From assembly GCA_030248135.1 (NCBI GenBank), contig JASANC010004977.1:1-64000 (forward strand): DNA of 64,000 nucleotides, given 5' to 3'. A program made the translations under genes and the position numbers. Source of the DNA: Theristus sp. LFF4_11. Taxonomy: Eukaryota > Nematoda > Chromadorea > Monhysterida > Xyalidae. The notes below the pieces were generated by a model, which was not told the origin of the DNA, made no database searches, and saw only the letters and a list, made by a program, of their open reading frames with translations. Below, one piece after another: positions 12,501-22,028 of this stretch (the first letter of the stretch is position 1; every line of letters begins with the position of its first letter).

Positions 12501-15400
12501 GACTCTCAATTTCAAAAAAACGGTAAATTGTAACGTCTTCGCGTAGCGAAGAAAATTTCCAAAAAATTAGGCCCTGAGAACGCATTTTACCTTGCGATTT
12601 TTGGATGTCATCCAAACTATTTTGCTTTCATGTATGACATTTATTCACGTGTTAAAAACGCAGATGTTTAGAAACGTGCGAACAAAAAGCTTACGTAGGA
12701 GCTAGATGGACCAAGTGATATCGTTGACACGGTCAAAACAACAAAAATATTCTTAGATTGAATCGAACCGTTATCAGCAAAACACTGAACAATCTAAAAA
12801 ACGAACGATGAATTCGTGATCGCCATTGTCAAACAAATCATAAAGTGTCCACGTCCTGCGCCGGAGGCGCAGAAAAATTTTGAATCTGGGCGCAGAATTT
12901 CTTAAAAAATCCCTTGAAATTATCGAAAATTGAGAGAATTAAAAAAGCTGACCGAAACAACCAATTTCTTTGCGTCATACCAAATTATTTTGCGTCATTG
13001 ACGCACGATTTCGCGTAAATAACCTTGGATGTCTGTGCAACTCACATTTGCGGAATAAAATGTGCTTACCATCTACATGCGCAGCGCGATTTTAAATACA
13101 AATACATTGCAACCTACTAAAGTACCACGACAGTCAGTCAATTGAAATCTTCGAATTTTTAAATTCGAAATTAAAATTAAAAATTTGAAGCAATTTTTAT
13201 GTCATTTGTGAAAATTTTGTCTCTTCCACCTGAGACGCTGCGCGACATCTGTGAATTAAAAGGGTTGCTCACAGCGATTTCAGCAGCTCACAACAAAAGC
13301 ACAACGAGCCGACCTTAATTTTGACGATAGATGCGCGACATGAGCAATCGATTTCAAAGTAATTTTTCAAATTCATGTGTAAAACTTTTGTCTCTTTCAA
13401 CTCCGACCGAGGCGCTGCGCGACGTAGCCCCCAGGCCCTGCGCGACGCGCGACGTTTGCCGGTACCGGTACCCCCTAAGTACCCCCCGTGCACATCTCTG
13501 TGGTTATCACGTGATGCATGCTTTCTGTGTAAACCAAACTCCGCCCCCACAGCAGTTTCTGCACTGAATGCATGCACCACGCGTAAGGTTAGGGGAAAAA
13601 AATCCGGATTTTTTTTAAATTAAAAAAAAAAAAATTTTTTTTAATTTTTTTACAAGTTAGGTTTGTTTGAAGCGTCTCGTCGAGCTGAGTTCATCCAGAC
13701 TATTTTCAGAACGATCCGGAAAACTATAAGAGCGAAAATCGTGTTTTATTGAAATTATGTCCATTTCATAGAGGGAAAGTTGCATTTTCAACAGTAAAAC
13801 AGGACAATTTTCGACGTGTACTTGAATATTGAACCGTTCTTAGTTGTTCCTCTTTAGAAAATTACCAAAATTTGACTGTGTTCAAAAATTCCTGTTTGCT
13901 GTAGCTAAGTCGGCAACCCCTGTCGACCCGGTCGCCCCCCCCCCCCAAGACACTTACTTTCAGGTTCAACCAGCTATGCTATCTGCCACATGGCGAGAGC
14001 CCACTCTTCAAATCATCGTATCGAAAACACGTACCATGATTTCGCGATCACGTTGCGGGCAACTGACAGACGCAAGTTTAACACGTTAGTTTAGCTCAGC
14101 ACGCAAGTTTTAACATGTGGCCATGTTATCGGGTATCTGAAAAACGGTCGTGTGATGTGGTATTAACCAACATCTCCGCTCCAATTGTTTAACAATATAT
14201 CGCACAACTCCATTGTAGACCTATAACATACGCCAATCAACAAAATATGATGTTCATCTCATGGCCTACCACCGACTGAAAAAACATGTTCTAAGTTGCA
14301 AGAAAACATTTCAACGCTAAAAATTGACTCTAGAAGTCATCCAAATCGAAAAACATGGAGTACGTCGGTCAAAATGACCAAATAATGACATGTACCTAAG
14401 CACACAAAGAAGTTGGGAAGAAAATTTGGTTTGAACTTTCAAAAAATTATGCCATAAATCGAATTTTCAGAGCAAAGTATAAGAAAAATTTTTCAAATTT
14501 TTTTTTTAAGTTTGAAAAAAAAATCTAAATTTGAAAAAAAACGAAAAAAAAATAAAAAAAAAATTTTTTTTCAAAGCCCCTAACCCTACCTAACCACGCG
14601 GCCACCAACGGCCCATACGCAGAGCATCAGCAATCACGCCACATAAAATCACATCAATCTGTTCATTTTTTGTTCCACAACAAAAAACAACAAAACAAAT
14701 CCAACAAAAAAAAGGCGCACAGCAACAGCACCACCTTGGAAATCAGAGCGAACGGCTGACGGCGGAGGTCGCACGGTACTCGGTCGCTCCGTGGGAACGC
14801 CGCCGCAGCCGACGACGTAGCGCGGATGGAGACAACTGTCCGACTGTTCGTCGTACGCGAGAACGTCGCCTGAGAAAGTGAGGATACGTTTTTCAGAAGG
14901 GCTGGAGGATTTTTTTTATTTCTGTTTGTTTGGCGGTTTTTTTTCAGAATTCAAGAAAATCCGAGTGGTTTTTTGTTGCAGAGCAGGCCGAACCAGTGAA
15001 GTTTTGGAACACAATTTTCATAAAACTGGCCACAGGTTTTCAAATCAAACAAAATAAAACATCTCGCATTCCGCTCACCCAATGTCGGCGCGCAGATGCG
15101 CGTGACCGCATTGAGCGAATCAGGCTCGCAAGTCAGGAAAGTCGCCGAACATCGCATGTCCGGATTTCGATAATTTCCAACGGATCGACCGACGCAAAAG
15201 TTCGTCGCCGCCAGCGTGGTCGAGGAGAGACGCAAATGCGCTTGACCGTTCACGGCGAACCGCAATGGTCGGTCGTCAAAGAATGTTAAAATGACGAAAA
15301 TCGCCAGCAGCAACGTCGTCGTCGGCTTTGATGTTGACCGTTTTGTTGAACGGCCACTTTTTCGAATGCTCTTTTTCTTTGCGTCTCTCATCGTTGTCAT
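3570..15400 (-). CDS. Chitin-binding protein with nine CBM14 (peritrophin-A) domains
   Basis: Fourteen minus-strand exons (15400-15079, 14869-14735, 12164-12097, 11884-11698, 11299-11045, 10741-10578, 8873-8771, 6845-6732, 6256-6119, 5747-5618, 5216-5086, 4664-4530, 4434-4237, 3745-3570) join in phase to 2256 nt, 751 residues. Residues 1-27 are basic and polar, then a hydrophobic stretch (TLLLAIFVILTFF) is a signal peptide or type II anchor. Nine six-cysteine CBM14 domains follow, at about 69-129, 158-212, 241-296, 326-382, 414-469, 501-553, 572-627, 635-688 and 698-750, separated by short Thr/Pro linkers. The last domain runs almost to the stop. Most domains are split by an intron. CBM14 domains bind chitin; multi-domain members act in peritrophic matrix, cuticle or, in nematodes, eggshell (CBD-1 has twelve). 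Which role applies here is unknown. The least certain junction is the donor near 11045, where two in-phase choices exist. Confidence 0.85.
3951..4118. mobile_element. Palindromic MITE, family A variant
   Basis: Terminal inverted repeats of about 27 bp (left end starts CAGTCCAACTCGATAACATA, right end is its complement) flank a short centre. Subterminal CTGATTGGTTGG and CCAACCAATCAG motifs are shared with the elements at 9163, 18421, 19101 and 47107. It lies in the last intron of the chitin-binding gene. Confidence 0.7.
5281..5439 (-). mobile_element. tRNA-derived SINE copy 2
   Basis: Reverse-complement copy of the family: on the minus strand it starts with the GTGGTAGCCCGTTAGACTC head, then the GTTCGGGGTTCGAGCGCC B-box region, and ends TAGCCCTGGCTAAAATC. 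It is inserted in an intron of the chitin-binding gene. Confidence 0.72.
5829..5970. mobile_element. Palindromic MITE, family C
   Basis: The left end AAGGCCCGTTTATACCTGAC is the near-perfect inverse of the right end GTCAGGTATAAACAGGCCTT. The centre is rich in ACGT-type motifs. A partial relative starts at 17994, and a longer one at 48144-48492 carries a second element inside it. Confidence 0.72.
6465..6600. repeat. Tandem CCACTGATTGGTT repeat
   Basis: Three to four imperfect units of about 34 bp, each containing GCCACTGATTGGTTT followed by TTAT/TCATCTGG. They share the ATTGGTT core with MITE family A and look like a locally amplified piece of it. The block lies in an intron of the chitin-binding gene. 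Confidence 0.55.
6994..7070. mobile_element. Short palindromic MITE, family B, copy 2
   Basis: The arms CATTCAAGAAGCAGTATTTA and ATACTGCTTCATGAATG pair around a short centre containing GTGACGCATAGCTGTG. Same family as 57-139 and 10475-10556. Confidence 0.6.
8310..8456 (+). CDS. Possible small coiled-coil ORF of 48 residues
   Basis: An ATG-started frame of 48 codons ends at TAA 8454-8456. It begins MPASSDDYNSALHSLEEEK and continues as a Lys/Glu/Asn-rich amphipathic helix with heptad-like Leu spacing. It lies on the plus strand inside the 6846-8770 intron of the minus-strand chitin-binding gene. A GTAGGT after the AAA AAA codons could instead be a splice donor. An AATAAA occurs at about 8575, so a short polyadenylated transcript is possible. 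No family is recognised. It could be a first exon, a retrocopy fragment, or chance. Confidence 0.22.
   Translation: MPASSDDYNSALHSLEEEKQRNKDLNNKLRDLRYQNQELNKKVGSLTS
9163..10436. mobile_element. MITE family A copy carrying a nested hAT-like element
   Basis: The outer ends are CCGAACTCTAAATCATAAGG near 9166 and the complementary TTCAGAGTTCGACTG ending at 10436. Next to them are the family A subterminal motifs CAGCTGATTGGTTGGTGATTA and its inverse. The interior from 9263 to 10359 is a separate element. Removing it leaves a palindrome of about 170 bp like the intact copy at 19101-19276. Confidence 0.7.
9263..10359. mobile_element. Non-autonomous hAT-like element, copy 1 (1097 bp)
   Basis: The terminal inverted repeats are CAGAGGTGTGCACG and CGTGCACATCTCTG. 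The element is flanked by a perfect 8-bp direct repeat, GTTTGGTT, at 9255-9262 and 10360-10367. An 8-bp target duplication with CA..TG termini is the hAT superfamily signature. There is no transposase-like ORF. A second copy with the same interior lies at 12318-13500. Confidence 0.82.
10475..10556. mobile_element. Near-perfect palindrome, MITE family B, copy 3
   Basis: GCATTCATGAAGCAGTATTT on the left is almost exactly the inverse of AAATACTGCTTCATGAATGC on the right, with TGACGCGTAGCTGT also mirrored. The whole 82 bp could form one long hairpin. It is the best-preserved member of family B. Confidence 0.7.
10776..10890 (+). mobile_element. tRNA-derived SINE copy 3, truncated
   Basis: It retains GCGTTAGACTTTTGTC, the B-box region GGGGATCGAGCCCCGCCGAG and the start of the body (AACTCGATATGG, ACTCAACGGCGTTCTCTG), then breaks off. 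It lies in an intron of the chitin-binding gene. Confidence 0.65.
12318..13500. mobile_element. Non-autonomous hAT-like element, copy 2 (1183 bp)
   Basis: The termini are CAGAGGTGTGCACG and CGTGCACATCTCTG as in the copy at 9263, and the interior is shared (for example GGTACCGGCTCGG near the left end and CGTCTTCGCGTAGCGAAG). The flanking 8-bp direct repeats TGGTTATC at 12310-12317 and 13501-13508 are identical. It is again inserted in a family A MITE arm, but at a different position from copy 1. Confidence 0.82.
13584..14592. mobile_element. Third nested element, 1009 bp, TTAGGGG termini
   Basis: The ends are TAAGGTTAGGGG and CCCCTAACCCTACCTA, an imperfect inverted repeat. An 8-bp direct repeat ACCACGCG flanks the element at 13576-13583 and 14593-14600. 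Joining the flanks restores the right arm of a family A MITE (CATGCACCACGCG followed by GCCACCAAC). The interior is AT-rich, with poly-A and poly-T near both ends and no ORF. The TTAGGG-like ends resemble telomeric repeats only by motif. Confidence 0.55.
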
Positions 15401-16153
15401 TGTTTTTTCACCGTATTTGATTGGTTTTTCAAGTGTTAGAATCTCAACACGTCGCCGTCGTCGTCCTCCTTTCCAACTTGTTTTTTGTCGATAAAAATCA
15501 AACTCGATCCATTTGGTTTGCGGAAAATAAAATAGTTCACTGTGTCACTGACTGACTCACTGCAACAATTTGATGGCAAGGATTGAATCAAATAAACCTC
15601 ACGAAAAACTGAAAATTTTTGATTGAACCCGGCGTTTCTCGCTCTCCTCATGTCATATCAATCCTCGATCTTGCCACCGTTTGCGGCTCGCATATCAACT
15701 GATCATTTTGTTCCAATCATCAACAAAAGAGTGGCAAAAAGCGTCGAATTGCTAAAAAAAAAACTGTCACAGCTAAGCTACTTTAAAAAACCATTGATAA
15801 GAAACTAGATTAGCTTTCGCAAATAAAACTCAAGTCTTTTATTCACGGCGAAGCGGCTTGAAGAGCAAAATATGAAACCTCGGATGCGGTAAGGCTGTGC
15901 TGCGTCATTCTGTTGCTTTCACATTGGACAACCTACAGCTGAAAGCGCATTTCTGAAAACAGCATTTTTTTGTTGTTCAGTTTTCCAATGAGTCAATCGT
16001 GCTTGTTTCAATTGTTGTTCACAGCAATATTTTACCTGCTGGTGCTGAGCAAAAACGACACATTTTCCGTTGTTCTTTTTTTTTATTTTCCTCCGCAGAC
16101 AGCAGAACAAACAGCAATCCAATTCACAACAACCAACAAGAAAACATTCATAA
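15401..16153. other. Spacer between two minus-strand genes
   Basis: This stretch holds the presumed promoter and 5' UTR of the chitin-binding gene and the 3' UTR of the BPI-type gene. On the minus strand an AATAAA-type signal lies near 15836-15841, about 315 bases after the BPI-type stop. I see no additional exon. Confidence 0.4.
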
Positions 16154-19100
16154 TCACGTGTCGAACAACAACAGCGACGACGCTTCGCGCAAGTTCGCCA
16201 GCTCCATGTCCACATTCTCGTCGCGGTACCTCATCTGTACCCGTTCACCACCGACATTGAAACTGAATGTCTCGTCGCGCAGTCGCGGCTGGAGCACCCG
16301 GCGTGCGGCGCGGTTCAGCATCGTCTCGTCCAGAACGCAGTCGGTCGCCAGTTGTACCGACCGGTGCTGTACGGTCAGATGCGCGTTGCGCAATTGGATG
16401 CCTTCAATTGAAATAAATTGGTTTTTTTTCTTTAGCTTTCATGATTCACAAGTTGAAATACATCGGTTTTTTCAAAGCTCTCACGATTCACCTACGGTTT
16501 CACGAACTCGAAAAGATAACACCAAGATGGTTTGGCACTGGAAAGCTGTGTTTTATTGTTGCATTTTTACTCACTGTGATTTTGATCTCATTGGAACACT
16601 TTTTGGCAGAGGGTGAATTGAATAGACGCTGAGCGTCAAAATTGTTTGTTGCCTTTGCCATAAAAAGAGGGCAGCCACGAAGTTCCGCTTTTTCTCCGGG
16701 AAAGAGAGCACCATGATCAGTGGTTTTCGACCACCATGTCACCGTTTTATGCCGTTTTCGTACCCAGCCATGAAAGGAGGCTTTAAGACCCTTCAGGACC
16801 TAACCATAAAAAATCCATGCGTGAACCGGCCTTTATTGCGGTTATGGTATGCCCGCCTTCTCTGTGTCTGCTTCAACTGTCAACTGTCAACTACAGTTCA
16901 TCTGGAAAATATATGCAACATTACGTGATGACCAACCAATCAGCGCTGAGAACTGCTCATGATTAACCAATCAGCACTGAGAGTTGCTCATGACCAACCA
17001 ATCAGCGCTGAGAATAGCTATGATCAACAAATCAGCTAGTTGCATGTATTAGCGAGATAGACTGTAGCGCTGTCAACAACATAAAAAACAGCGTTTTACT
17101 CGAACGCACCCTGAATCAGTGGCAGCGGCAGTCCATCGCCGAGCACCTCATTCATCATCTCCTCCACCACCAACGCCGCCCACTCCTCCGCCTCGTACAG
17201 TCGGTCGCCCACCGGCAACGCCGGCAACTGCGACTCGACGACGTGCATCTCGAAGACGCGGAAGTGGATCTGGCCGCTGAGCCGTTGGTCGGCGGTGAGG
17301 TCGAGGTCGACCTGGCCGGACATGTTCATCGCGACGGAGAGCGCCTGTACGGTTGGAAAAAACTGGGGTTTTTGGTTGTTTTTGTTTTGAAATGTGATCG
17401 ATTCTTGACTGCTTTGGGTTGTTTTGTGATACATGAAGTTCGCTGTTTGCGGTATCGCCAGGTAGACGATACTGCGGTGACCCTAGCTCGTGATTGCGTG
17501 GGGTATATGCGGAAAAGCAAAACCGACACTAAACGTTAAAGTTTAGAATGAGCTTTGGGCACTGTTTCTTTTGCATGTGCTTCACCACGATCAGTCCAGT
17601 ACTCACAGCCACAATTTGCTCAGTAACAGTAAGTCTAACCAACCAGTGAGTCACATTTTTGTTGAGTAACCTTAATCAGCGATTTCTCAAGTAGTGAGTG
17701 TCCCAAGTTGTTGAGAACAAAATGTGCGCGTTTTTGGGAAACGATTCCTTTCAGTGGCGCCGAACCGGCGTGTCTGTTCGTTCTGACGGCGAACCGTAAA
17801 AAGGTGTCCGAACAGTTGTCCTGTCCGCGTAGATGTCCCGAGTGATGTCCCAGAAATGAACCAGGCAACACCACATTCAGCGTTTGGGTCGCTATTTAGG
17901 ATAACACCCAAGCTGATAAGACACACCGGACACCTACCTGTTCGGACACCTTCTGTAGCTTAACCGTATCCTTCGGACACCTTTCACAGCGTAAAGGCCC
18001 GTTTAGTACGTTGACGCACGTCGACGTACAAACAGACACCGATGCAAACACGTAAACGATGACGTGAGATGAGATAACCTGTTTATAAGTGTCGTTGAAC
18101 GGCGGCGCCACCTCTATGCTCGTCAGTCCATTATAGAAAAACAGCGCGTTTCCATCGTTCGCATCGGTAAACACGACCGCCGGGGCCCGGTCGGCGACCA
18201 TTTGCAGGCGGACTCGATGCTCGGGGAATTCGTCCTGCAGCGCGTAGATGACGTCACCGAAGCAGAACTGCAGTCCGCCGTTGTTGCACGTCGTGCGGAG
18301 CACGTGCGCGAACTGGAAAGTCGTTATTTGTTTTTTTGGGGGGTTTCGCTGAATAGAAATTAGCGTGCTGGGCTGTAAAGCAACCCAATGATACACTAAT
18401 TATAATAGTTGGACTGAATACAGTGTACATTCTAACTCAATACCATATCCAACTAGTTGATTGGTTGGTGCTCACGTAATGCATGCAAGCCGAACTCCGC
18501 AATTCTCAGCAATTCGTGCACAGAATGTTTGCATCAACCAATCAGCTAGTTGGATATGTTATTGAGCTAGATTATGTACCGAGAGTTTGCTTATCCATCA
18601 ACAAATTGTGGAAAATTGTTTTGTGCCTACACCTTTAAGCCTACTTTCCAGTTTGTTGAGTGAGCGACACTCACTAAACAAATTGATAAGTCCATAACCA
18701 GTGGTTAAGAAGAGAGTAAACTTCTGAATATATCCGAGAAAGTCGTCTCACATTGTACAATGCATGACAGGAAAAATTGAAAACACCGAAAAAAAAGCAA
18801 AAAAACCTTCTTCGACTCCGGTCCGACGGAAATGTCGAGCATCCGATTGCGGTATGCGTGGTAGAGCGCCGAATTGATGACGAAATCCGAGATGTACATG
18901 TAGACCATGCGCGCGTTTGGCGAGTAATACGGATCGGTGATGGTCGCGGGGAAGAACGGGGTACCACCAGTCGCTTGCGGCGAGATTTCGCCACGACAAT
19001 CGAACTCCATGTACTCCTTGGTGACCAGCGGAAAGCGGATCAGACTGTAGTCGACCCAGAAGTTCTCGTAGGTGTTCTGGCGGAGAAAAGTGTGAGAATA

Positions 19101-22028
19101 CAGTCGAACTCTAAATTATAGGGAACCAGCTGATTGGTTGGTGGTCACGTGATGCATGCTTTCTATGCATAACTCCGACAGACGACACTCCACAGCAATG
19201 CCTGCCACAGAAAACACGCATCACGTGACCACCAACCAATCAGCTGATTCCCTGTGTATAACTTAGAGTTCGACTGCAGAGTTTATAACAGAAAACAGCG
19301 TTAAAATCAGGTTCAGGAAAAATAAGGTTACATTTTTTAAATGGGCGAATTTCAAGTGTCGGGTGTCCGGTCCGCCTGGGATTCCCGCGCGGAGAGTCCG
19401 TGGTATCTCGAAAATAAAACTGGCCCAACTTTTCTTTCTGGATACACCCTTGGCGGACAGGACACCGGACACCTGCTCGGCCACTTTTTCTAGCGTGTAG
19501 CCACAGATTATTATGACTCAATTCGTAAAAACCAGCGAGAACAAAGTTGTCCAGAAAACTGTCCGCACCTGTAATAGTTTCCTGTCGAATCCACGGTCAA
19601 TATCGAGTTTGAACGGTGAAGACAAAAACGATTTGTTCGGCACGGTCAGATTGTAGTTGTCGACGCTCAACTTGATGTCGTTCACACGCGAGATCGGAAT
19701 CTTCGTCGGGAATCCCTCGATTCGATCGCCGAGTTGACTGTCGATCAGCGACCGAGTGATCGCGCAGATCTGCTCCTCGATCAGCGGCTTCACCTTGCGG
19801 AGGACGACATCCTGGTGGAGTTTACGGCGGATTTGGGTTGAAAATAGTTTGTTTGATTTGTTTTTGTTTTCGAGGGATATCGGTTGAAAATGATTTGTAT
19901 GATTTGTTTTCTACGAGAACTGCGCAGTGCATCACACAAAGCAATGTGCTGTAAAGTTGCAGAGCAGAGAATGGCTTCACAGACTTTGGATGCATCTCGA
20001 TTTCTGCTTATTTCGGGAACTCTACCAAGATTTTCCGGAATTTAGTATTTTTTAATATCTTGGCGATATCGGCCTTTTTGGACTTTCTTCTCAGTGGCAT
20101 CACTCCATACGCTGAATAATCTTAATGCATTACGGACACGATTCGTTTGCGCACGGGATTTAGAACGACGTCTGTGCGTACGGACAAAAAAAACTAAACG
20201 GTCTTTTCGCCTGAAGCGGCCCTCACCTAGGGTGAGGAACAATACAAAAAAAAATCTGAAAAAAACAAAAAAAAATTCAAACCCCAAACCCGCACCTTCA
20301 CCAATCGGACGCCCTTCTCGAGCAGTCCGGCCTCCTCGAGCTCCACGTCCAGTTCGCCGACGTTCGTCCGGCAGGCCGCGGTTCGAACGCGCGGCCGACC
20401 GGTGCGCGTGTCGATCGTGCTGTAAATGTCGACCGCAATGCGGCGCATGTGCGCGGTCAACAGACCGTACAGTTGCACCGGCAGTATGTACACCCAGGTG
20501 CCCGAGAGGGCGCCACGGACGCTGAAGAGAAGAGAGAGACGTTGTTGCAGGGAGACGTTCAGAGAGATGTTGTTGTTGGAGATTATAGGCGATGTTTTTA
20601 GCTAGGGCTAACCCAGAAAAGCTCTGTCCCGCATAATAAGGGACACCAACAGTTTTCTGATTCATTCAGCGCATCACAAACATTTTCCGACGAAATTTCA
20701 CTTTGTCACGCTCGTGGCCTGGTGGTAGCGCGTTAGACTCTTGTCTATGCGTTCGGGGCATCGAGCCCAGCCGAGGGGTGTCTAGTCTAGGCACTTAATG
20801 ACAGAAAAAAGTCGATTCGCGCCCAACTCAACGGCGTTCTCTGTACGCTTTTCTGGGTTTCAAAAGCTTCAAGCACCGCCTAAGCCCCAAATTACTGTTC
20901 GGTTCGTTAGTTCGTTCTTTCATTTACAAACAGAGATGAATAACTTCTATTTTGGTCCCAATCCTCAATGAGCGCGCGCACAAAGCTCGCCTGAAATCCC
21001 CATTCGGTCGTTTCAATCGTTCTTCCTACAAATCCCCCGCACCTGATGCCCATGTTCCGTATCTGCCACGAGATCTGATTCGGCGGCAACAGCTTCGCGC
21101 GACTGACATCCGCCGGCTTATAGTAGATGATTCGCAGATCGGACAGCGCCACATTGCCGTTGTCGCCGTGGTTGCTGTCGATTCGATCGATCTGTATCCG
21201 GGGCACCTGATGCGCCAGTAGACGCTCGGTCACGTCACGTACGTAGTTGATGCCTGCGCACGCTTTTTTCGGGCGTTTGCGCGTTTTGGTTTGGTTTTTT
21301 TTAAAACAGTGGTTTCACATGCGGTTTTCCGGTTTGCATGACTTACCGACTATAATTCCGGAAACTGTATAATTACCGAGAAAACAGTGTCAAAACGATC
21401 ATGTTTCTTCGCAACGATTTGCGTAACGTTTGACGTAAAGTATCGCGCAACGTTTTACGCCACGTTTCACGTGTGGTGACGATTTTGCGTGACGTTTCAT
21501 GCCACGTTTCACGCACCGATTAAAGACAGGTTTACGCAACGTTTTGCGCATGCGCTTCACACAACGTCACTTCTTTTAGCGGCAAAACATACACGCGGTG
21601 CGTGAATCGTGAAGCGTTGAACGTTTGCGTGAAACGTGACGTGCGCTGTTTTCTCAGTGATTCATCCATCGAACGATAATAATTTCTGTTCGCTCGTTCG
21701 TTGTGATTAAAAACCGTGCGAAGTTTTTTCTTTTTTTGCCGCGTTATGATTGTAACCCTTTGTAACAAACAAACATGTATCGACAAACACGATCAAAAAA
21801 GTCGACAAATAAAAACAAAAACAAGATCGAATGAAACAAAACAACGTGAAAACAATCCCCCTAACCTTTCTGCGTGAAGCGAAACTTGATGCCAGGATTG
21901 TAGGGACGGCCAAAGACCAAGAACGGGTGAAAATCGCGAGTGAGTGAGCGGCTAAGACGAATGTGAGAAAAGAACAACAGCAACAATGATAATGGCAAAC
22001 TGGACAGCCCAACGGTGTTCGGTTGCAT
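16154..22028 (-). CDS. BPI/LBP/CETP-family secreted lipid-binding protein
   Basis: Eight minus-strand exons (22028-21866, 21253-21043, 20521-20296, 19811-19569, 19076-18807, 18312-18079, 17344-17110, 16401-16154) join in phase to 1830 nt, 609 residues. A signal peptide (PLSLLLLFF) precedes NPGIKFRFTQKG, the first strand motif of BPI-type proteins. Cys175 (RTAACRT) and Cys216 (EEQICAI) are 41 residues apart, matching the conserved disulfide of BPI (Cys135-Cys175). The second barrel begins with ARMVYMYISDFVINSALY, equivalent to the MVYLGLSDYFFNTA segment of BPI, and near the end LPLPLIQG matches the FPLP motif. Both barrels are therefore present and the length is slightly above the family norm. 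Members bind phospholipid or endotoxin in body fluids; nematode NRF-5 is a relative. The ligand here cannot be told from sequence. Several family A MITEs lie in its introns. Confidence 0.88.
16922..17050. repeat. Tandem CCAACCAATCAG repeat
   Basis: Four imperfect units of about 36 bp, each GACCAACCAATCAGCGCTGA followed by GA..TGCTCAT, ending in TCAGCTAGTTGCATG like the right arm of a family A MITE. It looks like a MITE end amplified in tandem. It lies in the last intron of the BPI-type gene. Confidence 0.55.
18421..18576. mobile_element. Palindromic MITE, family A variant, copy 2
   Basis: The left arm (CAATACCATATCCAACTAGT) and right arm (AACTAGCTGATTGG on the complement) flank GGTGCTCACGTAATGCATGC. 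It is the same subtype as 3951-4118, in the intron between BPI-type exons 5 and 6. Confidence 0.65.
19101..19276. mobile_element. Intact palindromic MITE, family A reference copy
   Basis: 176 bp with long inverted arms: CAGTCGAACTCTAAATTATA at the left and its near-inverse ending TTAGAGTTCGACTG at the right, then GGGAACCAGCTGATTGG and the mirrored CCAATCAGCTGATTCCC, then GGTCACGTGATGCATGC. It gives the uninterrupted structure needed to read the nested copies at 9163 and 12.3 kb. Confidence 0.78.
20712..20888 (+). mobile_element. tRNA-derived SINE copy 4, full length
   Basis: It contains TGGTAGCGCGTTAGACTC, then GCGTTCGGGGCATCGAGCC, then the family body with ACTCAACGGCGTTCTC and TGTACGCTTTTCTGGGTT, ending in CACCGCCTAAGCCCC. 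A short reversed fragment of the SINE tail (TTTTTAGCTAGGGCTAACCC) lies nearby at about 20590-20630. Both are in the intron between BPI-type exons 2 and 3. Confidence 0.75.

Noticed and set aside
20945..20998. Candidate BPI-type exon encoding ASFVRALIEDWDQ
   Set aside because: It does not fit the phase left by the preceding exon, and exons 21253-21043 and 20521-20296 join directly with the expected BPI strand order.
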